In this document: in pieces, positions 49,823 to 62,311 of the stretch
Layout: every line of letters begins with the position of its first letter
Numbering within the stretch: position 1 is the first letter of the stretch
Origin: Cinnamomum chago
Lineage: Eukaryota > Streptophyta > Magnoliopsida > Laurales > Lauraceae
Length of the DNA: 64,000 nt
Assembly (NCBI GenBank): GCA_038049695.1
Contig: CP142453.1
Location: 17,302,001-17,366,000 of the forward strand
Reading direction: 5' to 3'
Translations under genes and position numbers: made by a program
Notes under the pieces: model-generated
What the model was told of the DNA's origin: nothing
Databases searched by the model: none
What the model saw: the letters and a program-made list of their open reading frames with translations, nothing else

Positions 49823-49881
49823 GCGTGCGCACGCCACACCCACACCCCCACCCAGCGCACTTTCCTGCATGATTATAGATT

Positions 49882-50064
49882 ATGGAGAATGAACTCATAA
49901 TTTTGTCCGAGTATGCAGCTTTTTCGAAATATGGAGGTAGAGTCCCAAGAAAGTTCCATTCCCTCAGCCATTTTCAAGGTACATTTTTATATTACTACAT
50001 CTTAGATATTTCCAGCAGGAAGAGGATCTTTAGGAGTAGCTTTCGGTTGTTGTTGTGCCAATAG
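49882..50064 (+). other. conserved short leader frame upstream of amidase A
   Basis: A 60-codon frame begins MENELIILSEYAAFSKYGG after a possible acceptor (gattatag). A donor-like CAAG|GTACAT at 49,979-49,980 would end an exon in phase 1, which does not fit the phase-0 start of the next exon. Copy 2 keeps the same frame (62017-62202) with few changes. It may be a leader exon, an upstream open frame or chance. Confidence 0.3.
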
Positions 50065-50172
50065 GCATGTTTTTTACTATTCAAGTGCCAATATCTGTAA
50101 AATATATTCTTTGCGCCTTTTGTTGCCACCACTGATCTACCTTTGTGGTTTCCACACCTGTTTAACTTTTAG

Positions 50173-51417
50173 GATTCATTTGAGATTGAAGAAGCAACTA
50201 TCAAAGAAATTCAAACTGCATTTAAGCAAAACAAACTCACATCCAAGCAGTTAGTGGAGTATTATCTAGAGGCCATTGAAAAGTTGAATCCTACTCTTAG
50301 TGCAGTCATTGAAGTAAACCCAGATGCCCAAAATCAGGCTGCTGAGGCAGATAGAGACCGAAATCTCCCTGGTGGCCTTTTGTCTGGCCTTCATGGGATC
50401 CCAGTGATGCTGAAGGACAACATTTCCACTAAAGACAAGCTTAACACAACAGCTGGCTCATTTGCGCTACTTAGATCTGTTGTCCCTCGAGATTCTGGAG
50501 TTGTTAACAGGTTGAGAAAGGCAGGTGCCATCATCTTGGGGAAAGCTGGCCTTACTGAATGGGCCAATTATCGATCCTCAAATATGAAAAATGGTTGGAG
50601 TGCACGAGGTGGTTATGTGAAAGTGAGCTCTCACTTTCGTCTTTATGTTCCGAATATTTTCGTCCTTTTTGTTTGGCTATTATTTACTAATCCAGATGCA
50701 ATTTCTTGATTAAGAGTTTGAAAATAAATGGGTATGTATGTTTGTTTTCCTTTCTTTTCTTGTTAGTCTATGAGTTTCAGTTTTCACTAAGCTAAGATAA
50801 AAGTTATTATCTTGATGGTTGGACCTTGTTCTCAATTATCAAGTACAGACAGTTTAATTTAAAAATGAAATTTTTGTGTGACTCTATATTTTTAAAAGAA
50901 TAAAAAAAAATGATACTAGACCCCTATACTGTAATGGGGAGTAGGAGGCTTATAATTTTTAAGGTTTGGAGAATAAGAATGTTGTTTTCTTATTTGAATA
51001 CTTTGTTGAAGACTTACACTATGGAAGATATTTACTCACATGTTTATATTACAAAAGCCCATTTGGTCATTGTTTCTGCTTGTATCTTTTTGCAAAGGCA
51101 CAAAATGGCAATAGATGCACATGTATGCCTCAGATGAGCACACATACTGACAAAAACATATACGAAAAACCTTTTCTTCCCTGCGGAAGATTACTTCCGT
51201 CTTGTTGAATTAACTAACTCTGCTTTTCTCCCTTCTTTCTTTGCAGAAAATATACGGGAAAACCTTTTCTTTTTTATGAACTCCTATTCTCCTGTTGTGC
51301 AAATTCTGCTGTTTTTGTGATTCTGTATTGTAGGAAGGAGCCTGTAATATCTCCATTTTTTTGTGATAATACGAAGATATAGGCTCTATGAACATATTTT
51401 AATAAATTAAGATCACA

Positions 51418-51458
<41 letters not shown>

Positions 51459-54400
51459 GTACATGTATTATGTGGGTGTTTGTGCTATCTGATGTCTGTT
51501 GATCTGTACTGTGATGGCCTGAGGTTTTTAATCATGTTCCCTCTTTCAATATTGATTGATTAGAACCCATATGTGTCATCAATGGATCCGAGTGGTTCAA
51601 GCACGGGATCTGCAGTTTGTGTTGCAGCAAACCTTGTGACAGTTTCTCTAGGCACAGAAACAAGCGGCTCTATCATAGCACCATGTAGCTGCAGTGGTGT
51701 AGTTGGAATCAAGCCAACTCTGGGTCTTACCAGCAGGGCAGGAGTGATCCCCATCACTGTTAGACAGGATACTGTGGGGTAAGCAGCAGCTCTTTCTCCT
51801 TCACATGGTGAAATAGGACTGTGCTTCCGTATTTCTTCTCTGTTTTAGTATTTATCCATAGAACAACATTAGTAGGAAAAAATTATAATTTTATTTCACA
51901 CATCGCATATGTTAATCTTCAAGTCCCCCCTCTTCACACATCACATATGTTAATCTTCAAGTCCCCCCTCTAGTGTTTTTATACTTGTGGGGATTGTTGT
52001 CGCAACTCGTGACCCCATACCAGATTAGTGCTAAAACGGGTCATGGTCTGGGATCGCAGCTGTACACGCAGGGTAGTGATGAAAATTTTCGCCCATGCAG
52101 GCTTCCGTGGTGAAGATTAAACAAATTTCCTCAAAATGCAAGATAGAATAATTCAGTGGAAGCTTGTAGCAAATCATCTCATTAACAGACATTAGTAAAT
52201 AATAAAAGAGAAATATCAGTGTAAGATAGAATCATAAGCGGCATCCCCATAAAACATTTAAAGCTGAATATTTACACAAAAGAGAAGTTTTATTACAAAT
52301 CCCAAAAACCAACAAAGGCTAGTCCAACTGAAAATCCAAAAATACACAAATAGCACTCCCCAAAAGATATTCAGCAACTCAGGCGCATGACTCGATGTCT
52401 AGATGACATCATCAGCACACCACTCGCTTAGGTCCAGTGGCTCCTCAGCTGCCTCCGTTGGCTCTTCCTCTGTGGTAAAGGGGATAATAACTACAACACC
52501 AAGGTTAATAAAGAATCAGGCACGATGACTTGGCAAGTGTTTAAAATGAATAATATAATATGTTTGCTGCAACGCGAGTATAAGACAGGAAATTGTAACA
52601 GAGTTCCAAATAAAGTATAGAACTAGGTAGTGTAGTGCATGAATAATAAAACTGAACACTAATGGCATGGGTTCAATGCAAGACAAATCCAAATATCACA
52701 TATCATAACAAATTGACAAAACCACATGTAGCTATACCATCCCATCCATATCTCCCTGTCAACACAAACCTCTTGCTTGTGGAAGATTTATTTTCTTAAA
52801 AAAAAAAAAAAAAAAAAGCATCCCATCTATATCTCCCTGTCAACTCACCAAGGATAAAAGGTTGCACAAGGCTGTAACCACACCACAAGTCTAGTGACGT
52901 TCTATTTTGCATCCTTAGAAGCTATTTTGTGTCCAACTTTCTAAAATGATGAGAAAGAAGATAGGAAAGGGTAACTGATACTTGCAAATTGGGACATTAT
53001 AGTCGAACTTGTCAAGAAATATGGTGCTATTATTTGTTCAGAATAGTGATTATCTTGCCTTCCAGTGTAATTTGTGTAAACATACATTCCTAAGGGCATG
53101 TTTCGCATTTAATTTAAGAAAAAGAAACAGTTTCTTTGTAAGGGATCTTTCTGCAATGAGTGGAGAATCTTGGTGGGAGAAATTGAGCTAGTGAGGTTTA
53201 GAGCATGTAATTTTCTAAATATTGCTTGGTAAATTTTGTTGGGAAATGGTTCTCCTCAGTCTTTGATGACATGAATCAAACTAATGAGGAATAATTGGGC
53301 CATCAAAAATGGTTTTCCTGAAGGGGACTATTGTGCCAACTGCCAAGTACAAGGAAAGTCTCTTCCTAGGAAATCTGTTTCTTTTTTGTAGGGAAAATTT
53401 CCAATGTGCCCTAAATATCATCACTCTTCAACGGAATCAAAATTTTCATTGTTAGGAATGCCTGAAGAAGCTGCGAATGTTGTAGTGTATTGAATGAGTA
53501 TGATATTTTCAAAGCTCTATTGAAACCATATGATAGTTGCTGTTTCATAACTAAAACCATCAAAAGGAAAGATACTGATATTAGAAAGTTGTTTGATAAC
53601 TAGATACTAATAAGCACTTTTCAACAGCCCCATTGGCAGAACAGTCTCTGATGCTGTTTATCTACTGGATGAAATAGTGGGTTATGACCCAAGAGATAAG
53701 ATCACGAAGGAAGCTATGCAATATATCCCTAGAGGTGGGTACAAAAAATGCCTCAAGAAAGATGGGCTCAATGGAAAAAGATTGGGCAGCCTATGGTATG
53801 TTTTCAAAGATAGATATAATCATGTTCCTGAAGTAAGAGAAACTTTTGAAGGCCTTTTCGATGTTATGAGGTAAAAGAATAATATGATATTCATGCACTT
53901 TTTTTTTTACATGAGAGAGAGAGAGAGAGCCCCAATCTTCTTGTAAGGCCTATTTAGGATCAACCAACAATAGAGGAGGGGTATACGTTGTGCATCTATC
54001 TTTGTATGGGGAGGGGAGGGAGGTCTGGGTGGGGATTAGGGATGATCCACAGTTCAGAATGACTTAGTCCATTGCTGTGAAGTCACAAAAATACCACTCA
54101 TGTAAGCTTCAGGAGTTTTAACTAAAGGTATCACCTAGCTGAGGTTAAATTTGTGCATTTACCAATTCATGGAGGCACAGGGTTTAGCTGTGTGTGAAGA
54201 AGTAGGAATCATCCCAAGTGATACCTACATGTCTATGCTTTATGGGCACAAGTTCCCACTGGCTCCCCAAAATTTTATCATATGAAATTTAGAGACTCCA
54301 TTATATCATTCTTATTTCCAACATTTAGCTGATTTGACCTAAAAGCTTTCGACTCATTGCAGCCTTGAGGTCTGGTTTTTTTTTTCCCAGGTTATATGTG

Positions 54401-56018
54401 CAATTTACATTGGCTCCTTTGTGCAGCTTGTGTAAATTGGCAGTTGACCTCCAAGAGAGAGGGGAAAAAAGGCATTTGACCTGTTGCTTACCATTTCCGA
54501 GTCTTATATTTTTACCAAATTTGGTTCAAAATAATATGGCTTCTGCTTGGAGCATATATAATTATTTAGGATCTGATCATGCTGGATTTCTTGGTGTGGG
54601 CTTTTGTAGACAAAATGGAGCAGTGCTGTTAGATGGTCTTGTCTTTCCCAAGCTGAATACAATTATGAATCCTGAAAAAAGTGGCGAGTTTCTGGCTTTT
54701 AAGTATGAGTTTAAGCGAGATCTCAATGCATACTTGTCCGACTTGCTAGAATCTCCAATCAAATCATTAGCAGATGCAATCACTTTTAATGAGAACCATG
54801 CTGATCAGGTGATTTTTTTTTTCTTGTATAGGATTGTTTACCATGTTTTCTTCATTAGATAAAGTAAACTAAATAACTGTGTGGACGACACATTGTGTGG
54901 AAGTGGTGGATTTATATGCTAAACCACCATGATCTTCAAAATATTCTTGTATCTGGTCACTGGACTTTGAAGAACTTTTTTATTTTTTTGGTTGAGAAGA
55001 AAGGACAATGAAATACTAGGCAGAGAGAAGGAATGAAACTATGCATCAATAAAGCCATCCGTTAAGGAAATAGATTGCTGGTGAATGGAAATTACATCAA
55101 ACCAACAGTTCTGAGGAATCTTCTATCACAATTCTCAAGCTCGGTTCTTGATAACTCTACCTAATTTGTTTGTTTTGGGAAACATGGTGGAAGGTGTACT
55201 GGTTTTATTCATTATCCTTTCTGAAATCAACTGTTGAAAATGATTCCAATTGTACATGCATAAACAGTATCAACTAATCACTCCAAAATTGATCAACGCA
55301 AACCATCATGACATGCGGCACAGGTGCTTGTGGTGTGGTTTGTCCAAGTTGAAACAATTTGTTCAACATTGTTTAACTTTATTTATTTGAAAGAAGCAAG
55401 TAAACTTCAAGCTTAGCTGGCTTTGTTACAGGAAAAGCCATACTGATTCTACATCATTCAAAACTTTATGACATTTGAATTTCGCTGTTAAATTAATTCT
55501 CATTAATCAATCACAGATTCACATGAACTCATGGAAAGCAAGGGATGCAATTTTTTTGGACTAAATACATATTTCTATTCTGAGCTTAGAATTCCTGTAA
55601 AAACCTTATAACCGTTCTGAGTAAGCGCCTCTATCATCTCTCGTCTCTAATGTCATTTATTTTGCAGGAGAAATTGACTGAATTTGGGCAGGATCTGTTC
55701 ATAGAATCCGAGAAAACATCACTACCAAATAGCGAATACACCAACGCAGTAAATAAGCTTGTGAATCTTTCAGAACAAGGTTTTGAGACATACATGAAGA
55801 ACAACAATTTGGATGCCATGGTGGTTCCTGAAGACTTAGCATATTCCATTTTGGGAGTTGGAGGGTACCCGGGTATCGTGATTCCTGCTGGATTTTATCC
55901 AGATGGTCTTCCCTTTGGTATCATGTTTGGTGGACTTAGAGGATCAGACGCGGCGTTAATTGAAATAGCATATGCATTGGAACAACTAACCAAAGTTAGG
56001 AAGCCCCCAAAACTCTAA
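50173..56018 (+). CDS. amidase-signature family protein, copy A
   Basis: Recognised exons are 50173-50622, 51564-51778, 53628-53870, 54610-54808 and 55668-56018, encoding 485 residues to the stop. Phases agree and all introns are GT-AG. The family hydrolyses amides or transfers ammonia (relatives include GatA and fatty-acid amide hydrolase); the closest plant type is the secreted-like amidase represented by Arabidopsis At4g34880. The substrate is not predictable. Counting from the first recognised residue, the triad is Lys81 (VMLKDN), cis-Ser162 (SGSSTGSA) and Ser186 (TETSGS); the 24-residue Ser-Ser spacing matches fatty-acid amide hydrolase. Other family blocks are GWSAR, VGIKPTLGLTSRAGV, GPIGRTVSDA and GGYPGIVIPAG. 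The N-terminal exon, usually a signal peptide, is not identified: TAG precedes exon 2 in frame, so another exon must supply the ATG. Transcription probably starts near 45.7 kb. Confidence 0.9.
51421..51457. repeat. (CT)n microsatellite
   Basis: A CT array in the first recognised intron of amidase A, matching the longer array at 63,423 in copy B. Confidence 0.95.
51897..51972. repeat. 38-bp tandem duplication in amidase A intron
   Basis: 'catatgttaatcttcaagtc' plus 'ccccctc' occurs at 51906 and 51944. Copy 2 has one unit at about 63,935-63,970, so the doubling is specific to copy A. Confidence 0.85.
51980..53600. other. amidase A intron, probable repeat insertion
   Basis: The 1.85-kb intron contains GC-richer sequence at about 51,990-52,560 ('gggtcatggtctgggatcgc', 'cgcatgactcgatgtctaga') that looks like transposon DNA rather than intron. 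I see no ends or coding frame to name it. Confidence 0.35.
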
Positions 56019-56790
56019 ATTCATGGAAAGCAAAAGATGGGCGTGCCTGTATAAGGTTAGAGTTTTATTTTTTTAACTAGATGTATGTGATACCCAAACT
56101 TAAATAACTACCCTTTGTGATGCTATTATGTTGTAAATGATGGCATATATCATGTCATGGTATGCTACTGAAATTCAAGTTTTACTTATATTGAAGATTT
56201 CTTGTCTAAGCACTTAATCAATCAGTTAATTTAACTGAAGATTTGAAAATGGCTACTTTTTTTTTTTCCTTTTTTGGTTAATAAAAAAATGGCTACTGTT
56301 AAACCTCACAGGAAGCAGGACTAATATGATTATGTGGTTTACTCAATTTTCTGTTCTGACTACTGTATTTAATCACAGTGGACCGCACATAAAACAGGCA
56401 TCCAAAATCAGTTATTAAACCTGGGTTTTTCTTAAAACTGCACCTTTTCATTTAAACCATTTTCTTTGTCCCTCTTTATATTTATGTAGTGGGGCTCACT
56501 TATGGAAAATTCATATTATTCCCTTCCTTTTTTCTTTTTCCTTTTTTTTGGTTTTTTTTTTTTTGGGGTGGGGGGGGGGGGGGGTCCAAAATCGGTTGTC
56601 CAAAATCCAGAACACAGGGAAGGTTTAAGAAAACCGATTTGTGGGGTCAAAATCCATTGAGCACAGTCAAAATAAAGGGGTACTGGTGATTTGATGTTGT
56701 CAGCTATTCAAAACTATATTGGATCTCTCCTGGGTCAATGGGCTCACAGAGAGACTAGAGAGGAGAGAGAGATTCCTGCTAGCCCAGGAC

Positions 56791-57088
56791 GGGTGTTCAT
56801 GAGCTAGTCGGGTTGGGCTGAGGCATACCAAGACCGGCCCAACTTGAGAAACACAGGCCCAACCCTCCTCATTTAGTCAAACAGGGCAGGGCAGGATGAA
56901 TCGAGCTTTTTTTTTTTTATTGTACAGGCTTTTAAGCAACTGTTTGGACGAATTATCACAAAATTACAAGCACTCATTATTCGGGCCAGGCTGGACTGGT
57001 CTTTGCACTTTCATCACTTAATTCAAGTTTGGCCCGAACAGGCTGGGCCAAGACGGGGCCTGTGCTGGCCTGGTCCATGAACAACCCT
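56791..57088. mobile_element. GC-rich MITE with GGGTGTTCATG ends
   Basis: The ends GGGTGTTCATGAGC and GGTCCATGAACAACCCT are imperfect inverted repeats. It is a relative of the element at 37097-37467: both contain 'gggttgggctgaggcata' and 'ggcccaact'. No target duplication was seen. Confidence 0.55.
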
Positions 57089-58029
57089 AGTCTCACAATA
57101 TGGGTTGGACTCATCGTTTCTCCATCCTTCTCTATCCTTCCAATATAAATCTATTTCAAGTTAAGAGACTCGAAAGAGAAGAAACTATCAAACTTTTCCA
57201 TGCATAATTCTAAAACACAACTTATAATTTGGTGCATTGTAGAGGAAAGCAAAACAATATTGTGAACGATATGAAGGTGAAATGCTACAGAAATTATCAA
57301 ACTTTGCTATGGGAATTAATTATTATGTCAAGGTGAAGGTATTGAAAGAAATGCTCAAGTAGAGGGGACATTTTTTTTCTAGTAACCACAGAAATTTGGT
57401 ATTTCTAAGCACCTTCTATGGAATTATTGGAGTGGGCACTCCATTAACAGTACAGCCACAAAGTTAACTCGATGATCTCATATCCAACAAAAGAAACTAC
57501 CAAAATTTTAAAAAATAAAAATTACAGCACATAGAAATGATATGTTGGAACTAAACATCAGCCAGGAATTGCCTGATTGGGGATTAGGGATTGGGATTGG
57601 AGATTTTTAGGGATTGGGGATTATGGAAATGGGATTAGGGTTCGGGTTCGGATTCATGGATTTAGGCTGCGTGTTTGAATATACGGTGAATTGAAATAAA
57701 GTGAGGTGAAGTATCTAATGCAGGGGTATATGGGTTTAGGGGTTTTGAATTTAGGGAGTTTCTTTTCCATCTGCATTGAATTATTCTTAGGCTCTTGTAT
57801 CAAATTCAATCATTCAATTAGGGCAAATAAACTCTATATTATAACAAAAATTGCTAGAGAGAGAGACAAAATAAGTTCATTTTCGTAGGGAGCATGACTT
57901 GAGACTTGAGAGATAGGCCTGAGGAGAGTGGGGTGGGCCGGATGGGTCGACTATGCTGAAGCCCTCATGGCCCTTTCCAAATCCAACGGGTGTGGATGCC
58001 CCCACGTGCCAATATGTATGTGGGCCCGT

Positions 58030-58440
58030 CTCTAAGTTTATAGAGTATTATTGTTAGTCTCTTGATACTGTATTTTCTTCTTAATTCATCTTGAGAATTT
58101 AAAAAAACAAAATCACCTTAAATCCGCAGTTGCGAATTATACCAAAATAGCCCTTTTAGTTGAGGGTGCATGGAATCATTTTTTTTAATGTGAAATGAGA
58201 TGTGGTATTTTCTCTTCGTTTGGTCTTCCCCGTAGGATTAGGTTTGGCTTTGGAGAGGGTTGACATTGACCCACATCTCATTTCACACAAAAAAAAAAAA
58301 AAGCGGGGATGGGGAGGGTCCCAATGTATGGAGGGGGTGTGTGCAAAGTGAGTCCTGCTATGAATTTTTAACATAGCCTAGTGCTATTGCATTTGGAGAG
58401 CTTGTGACTTTATTAATGAAGCTATTGAAAATGGTAATCA
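58030..58440 (+). pseudogene. duplicated 3' end of the PSI gene
   Basis: This contains 'tagtctcttgatactgtatt' and 'tgactttattaatgaagc' plus 'tattgaaaatggta', matching the DNA after the PSI stop at 43,352-43,500 with scattered changes. No PSI coding sequence was found upstream of it, so only the 3' untranslated part was copied. It marks the duplication joint. Confidence 0.65.
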
Positions 58441-58750
58441 TGATTTGATGAAGTGGAGTGAGGTGAAGAGAAGATTGAAGAGAAAATAAAATATTAGATT
58501 TAATGATAGTATGATGAAATTTTATTTTTATTGGCTTGATAAGTAATCTTTTTAACTTTTGGGGTAAAAAGTAGATGGATTTTTAATTTTTTAGTGGCAT
58601 GAGGATGTTCGGGTTTTTTTTTTATTTTTTTTATAATGAATGAGGGAATTTTGAGAATTTATATTTTGATATTACGTGGTCTTTTCTTATTCACTCCACC
58701 GACCTTATTAGTGGAGTGGCCAAACACAGATTTTTAATAGGGAGGGAGAA

Positions 58751-58789
58751 TGACGTCAGTCGGAATGTTGTCTGCTTTTTATATAAAAG
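58751..58789 (+). promoter_or_regulatory. promoter of amidase copy B: TGACGTCA motif and TATA box
   Basis: TGACGTCA (58751-58758), a palindromic site of the kind bound by plant bZIP (TGA-class) factors, lies 23 bp ahead of TATAAAAG (58782-58789). The leader then matches copy A. Copy A has neither a clear TATA box nor the TGACGTCA palindrome at the matching place. Confidence 0.55.
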
Positions 58790-58814
58790 GCCAGGATCTT
58801 TTTCAAATTTCAAT

Positions 58815-58921
58815 GAAGCCCTTTCCATCGAAACGACCGACACGACAGCTCCCATCTTATTATCTCTCGCGTTCAATTCCCGTTTGTTTCGTTCATCGTC
58901 TGTCAGATTCTTTCAACAACT
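58815..58921 (+). other. probable 5' non-coding exon of amidase copy B
   Basis: It starts about 25 bp after the TATA box and ends at a donor-like AACT|GTAAGAC followed by a (CTCTAC)n run at about 58,927-58,966. It aligns with 45736-45853 upstream of copy A. Short open frames cross it but none resembles an amidase N terminus. Confidence 0.45.
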
Positions 58922-60843
58922 GTAAGACTCTCTCTACCTCTACCTCTACCTCTACCTCTATCTCGCTGTAGTGCATATGATGATGCTTTCTGCACTGTAG
59001 CTGTTTGATGAAATTCCTGAAAGTCCCTTCCCTCTACTTTTAGGCCTCTTTTCCGTATTCATAGTGCGGCCCATCTATGATCAATCTATCACTTCACACT
59101 CACCTATGACCTACCCCCATGAAGCAGCTCTATACTCCCAATTCGATACTGACCCAACTTTTCCCACCATTGGGTTAATGCATTTATTCAAATCTGAGCT
59201 TGAAAAAAGTTGTTAAACTTTGAGGCTTCAAAATCATGGGCTATGATTGAGAAACATGAGACACCCCAGTGGCATGGGTGTCTCATTTCATCTCACACAA
59301 CTACCCAGGGATGATGGTAGGTTGTCTCTCACGCTCAGTACCATTCACCCATCTAAGCAGAAAATGCCTGCATTTTTTCTTCTTTTCCCCCAAAAAATTT
59401 CCAATTCTGTGAAGCCCATCTGAATGCTTGGCAGCAAGAGGAAATGGGTGGATAGATTTTGATGTGGATTTAGGGTGGTCCAAATATCAGTCTAATCAAA
59501 TAATTATAGACCTTAACTTCAAGATCTTAAAGCTTAATGGCTTTATGTAATGCAAATTTTTGTGATTAGATTTGATAGATAAATGGTTGGACCAATGTTG
59601 AGTTCAGATCAGTGCTAATTCAGGGGTGTGGGGTACGTATGTTTAGAGGGGTTTGATTTATCATATGATTGCTCCCATATGAAAACATAAAGAGGCCTTA
59701 AGTGGATTTTTTTTTCTTTTTTTTTTAGTCTTGGCCTTCTAACAGGCAATTCTGTGAATCATTGCCAAATTGTTTTACAAATTTCTGTAACTTGAGTCCT
59801 ATAAATCCATCAGTGGTACCACCTAAGAAATCCAAGCTGTGCAAAAGCACTGCAGCCCTTAGTATTAACTTTAGTGCATATTTAACTCCATTGTAGTTGG
59901 CCCCTCCTTAATATTGATCACTTGTAAAACATTTTATTTTACTTCCTAGCCTTTCATTTTTATGTGTGTAAAACACGTAATCAGTCCAATAGTGATCCTG
60001 AATGTGATTCAAGGGAAAGTTTGCCCTTACTTAATATAAGGAAGGACAACTGGTTAGACCAGTTTGAATTTTAGATGTAGGTCCATAGATTTATAGCGTG
60101 GATTCGGACAAATTAGTTTGTCTTACTTAAACTCTGAATTAGACGAATGGAAAAGCAAATGAATGAACCTATCTCATTGAATTTCTAGTAAGTTAGGCCT
60201 CAAATTATGAATCGTGAGCTCTCATGTTAATTGTTGAACTGCTAACTACGTAACTATGGTCTCATTATACTAGTATCTATGTATTTTTTATTTTTACTTT
60301 TTTTATTAATGTTGCCTCTCGAATAGTGCATGTGATTGTGTTTTCGCTGAGTGCCTGGTAATTGGTACTTGGGTTAATGTTTAAGGAGATTGACTACATG
60401 AGCCATGACTCTTGATCCTAAATCCTTTAAGTTTAATAGCTCTACATTTTTTGTTTTTATGGTTAAATTCAGCAGTAAATGATGTTCAGATCCATCCCAA
60501 ATGGTTCACAAACTGCTTTTGGATGGAATTCTTTCCTTGTTCTTTTTTCCCTCATATGATGATAATTCTGCTTTGTGAATGGACCAGCATGCTATCAATA
60601 ACCAATAGTTTGCTTCTACATGGTTAGCCTCCAATAGTTTTCAGGCCACTGCTGGTTTATTTTATACATCAGAACTCACATTAGGATTTGCTTGTCTTAT
60701 ATTTTTCTGCAATAGGATCATCTGGCTCAAGATCAATGATTTGGGTATCACCACGTGGAGGATGATTGGCCTACGCCTTTAAATGTGTCAGCAGTTTATT
60801 AGCATGATTAGTGTGATCCTTCACAAATCAAAGCAATTGTAGA

Positions 60844-61152
60844 TAGGGATAGCAACTTGTTGGACCTGGGTTCGAGCCATAACTAGAGAGAGAGAGAGAG
60901 AGAGAGAGAGAGCATATGGATGTATGAAGTGTATATAACTATATATAGAATGGAGATGAATAATAAATATACAATATACATATCCATCTCGAGTCTGGGA
61001 ACCAAAATCATACCCAGATATCTTCAAGTCCCATTCATTAAACCCCACTGCAGCCCCAAAAGTTAAATAGATCTAAAATAAGTACCATCCCTATTCTCAT
61101 GGGTCGGGGCGTCGGTTGGGTTTGGGTCGATGGGTGCCTATTGCCACTCCTA
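60844..61152. mobile_element. TAGGGATAG-type MITE, copy 2
   Basis: The same ends as the copy at 48887-49255 (TAGGGATAGCAACTTG and TATTGCCACTCCTA). It includes a (GA)n run at 60885-60912 and is shorter than its partner by about 60 bp. Confidence 0.65.
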
Positions 61153-61661
61153 ATCACAGATTTCTTTCAGTGTTGTTTGCTTTGTAGCATAATTCTCTTC
61201 TCACCAATGAAACGGTTGGATCTGTTAATGATCCAAATGATGACTGAATAAACAGATTCTTCTGATCATCACATGCTTAGAGCAGATCTTTTGTCCAACT
61301 TGGAAGTGTCATTCAGTTTTTGAATAGTACTAGGAAGTGTATTTCCATTTATAATCCTTGTGGTCAGGGCTGTCTTTGCTTCAGCAGGAGTTATAGCGGC
61401 TGCTAATTTTGATAGAATTGCAATGATGTGATCATCTGGCTCTTAGCTATCCTTGATCGCCATAATGTGGCTGTTTGGCCTATGGGATTGTTTAACGCAA
61501 ATACAGCCTGTCTTGTAGTTGGTTTTCGTTCTTTTGGCCTATTCTGGTTAGTTAAACTACAAAAAGAATTCATGGGACATTTTTTACAGAACTGTTTTAA
61601 TTTGATTCTGTGTTGGTTATCAACGAATGTCCCTAGAACTATTTTAATTTGATACCTTGTT

Positions 61662-61770
<109 letters not shown>

Positions 61771-62016
61771 CCACCCCCCAACCCGAGCGCATTTGCCCGC
61801 TTGCTCGCTCAATTTTGCAAATACTGCTATATTGATATTTATCCAGTTTCATTGCAGTCTTTTTCCAACAGTAGCATTCTAGTCATGACCATGGAGTGTT
61901 CCTATCATAATCTTGATGCTTCTTACTTTTACCTCGTGCAATGCGGGATACATATTAATCTGCTTCAATGATATTCCCTTCTATTTCAGTCGAATTTGAT
62001 AACATGATTATAGATT

Positions 62017-62202
62017 ATGGAGAAAGAACTCACAATTTTGTCAGAGTATGCAGTTTTTTCAAAATATGGAGGTAGAGTTCCAAGAAAGTTCTATTCCCTC
62101 AGCTATTTTCAAGGTACATTTTTATATTACAACATCTTTTTTTTTTTTTCCAGCAGGAAGAGGATCTTTAGGAGTAGCTTTTCATTATTGTTGTGCCAAT
62201 AG
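62017..62202 (+). other. conserved short leader frame upstream of amidase B
   Basis: A 61-codon frame beginning MEKELTILSEYAVFSKYGG, partner of the frame at 49882-50064. Both copies keep the frame open to the same LLLCQ end, despite a T-run expansion in this copy that adds one codon net. Confidence 0.3.
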
Positions 62203-62311
62203 GCATGTTTTTTTATTATTCAAGTGCCAAAATCTGTAAAATATATTCTTTGCATCTTTTGTTGCCACCACTGATCTACCTTTGTGGTTTCCACACCTGT
62301 TTAACTTCTAG

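Larger units (their letters stand above)
45854..49860. other. leader intron or spacer upstream of amidase copy A
   Basis: Mostly non-coding DNA shared with copy 2. A frame at 45,908-46,225 starts like a signal peptide (MKLLKVAFPLLLPLFSIF), but the copy 2 counterpart is broken after 11 codons and no donor joins it to the amidase frame. Insertions relative to copy 2 are listed separately. Confidence 0.4.
56040..58740. other. intergenic region between amidase copies
   Basis: No gene is seen. It contains the amidase A 3' untranslated region (to perhaps 56,200), a G15 run at 56570-56584, a MITE at 56791-57088, and a G-rich array of GGGATTAGGGATTGGGATT-like words at 57,567-57,670. From about 58.03 kb it is the second copy of the PSI 3' end. 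Confidence 0.55.
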
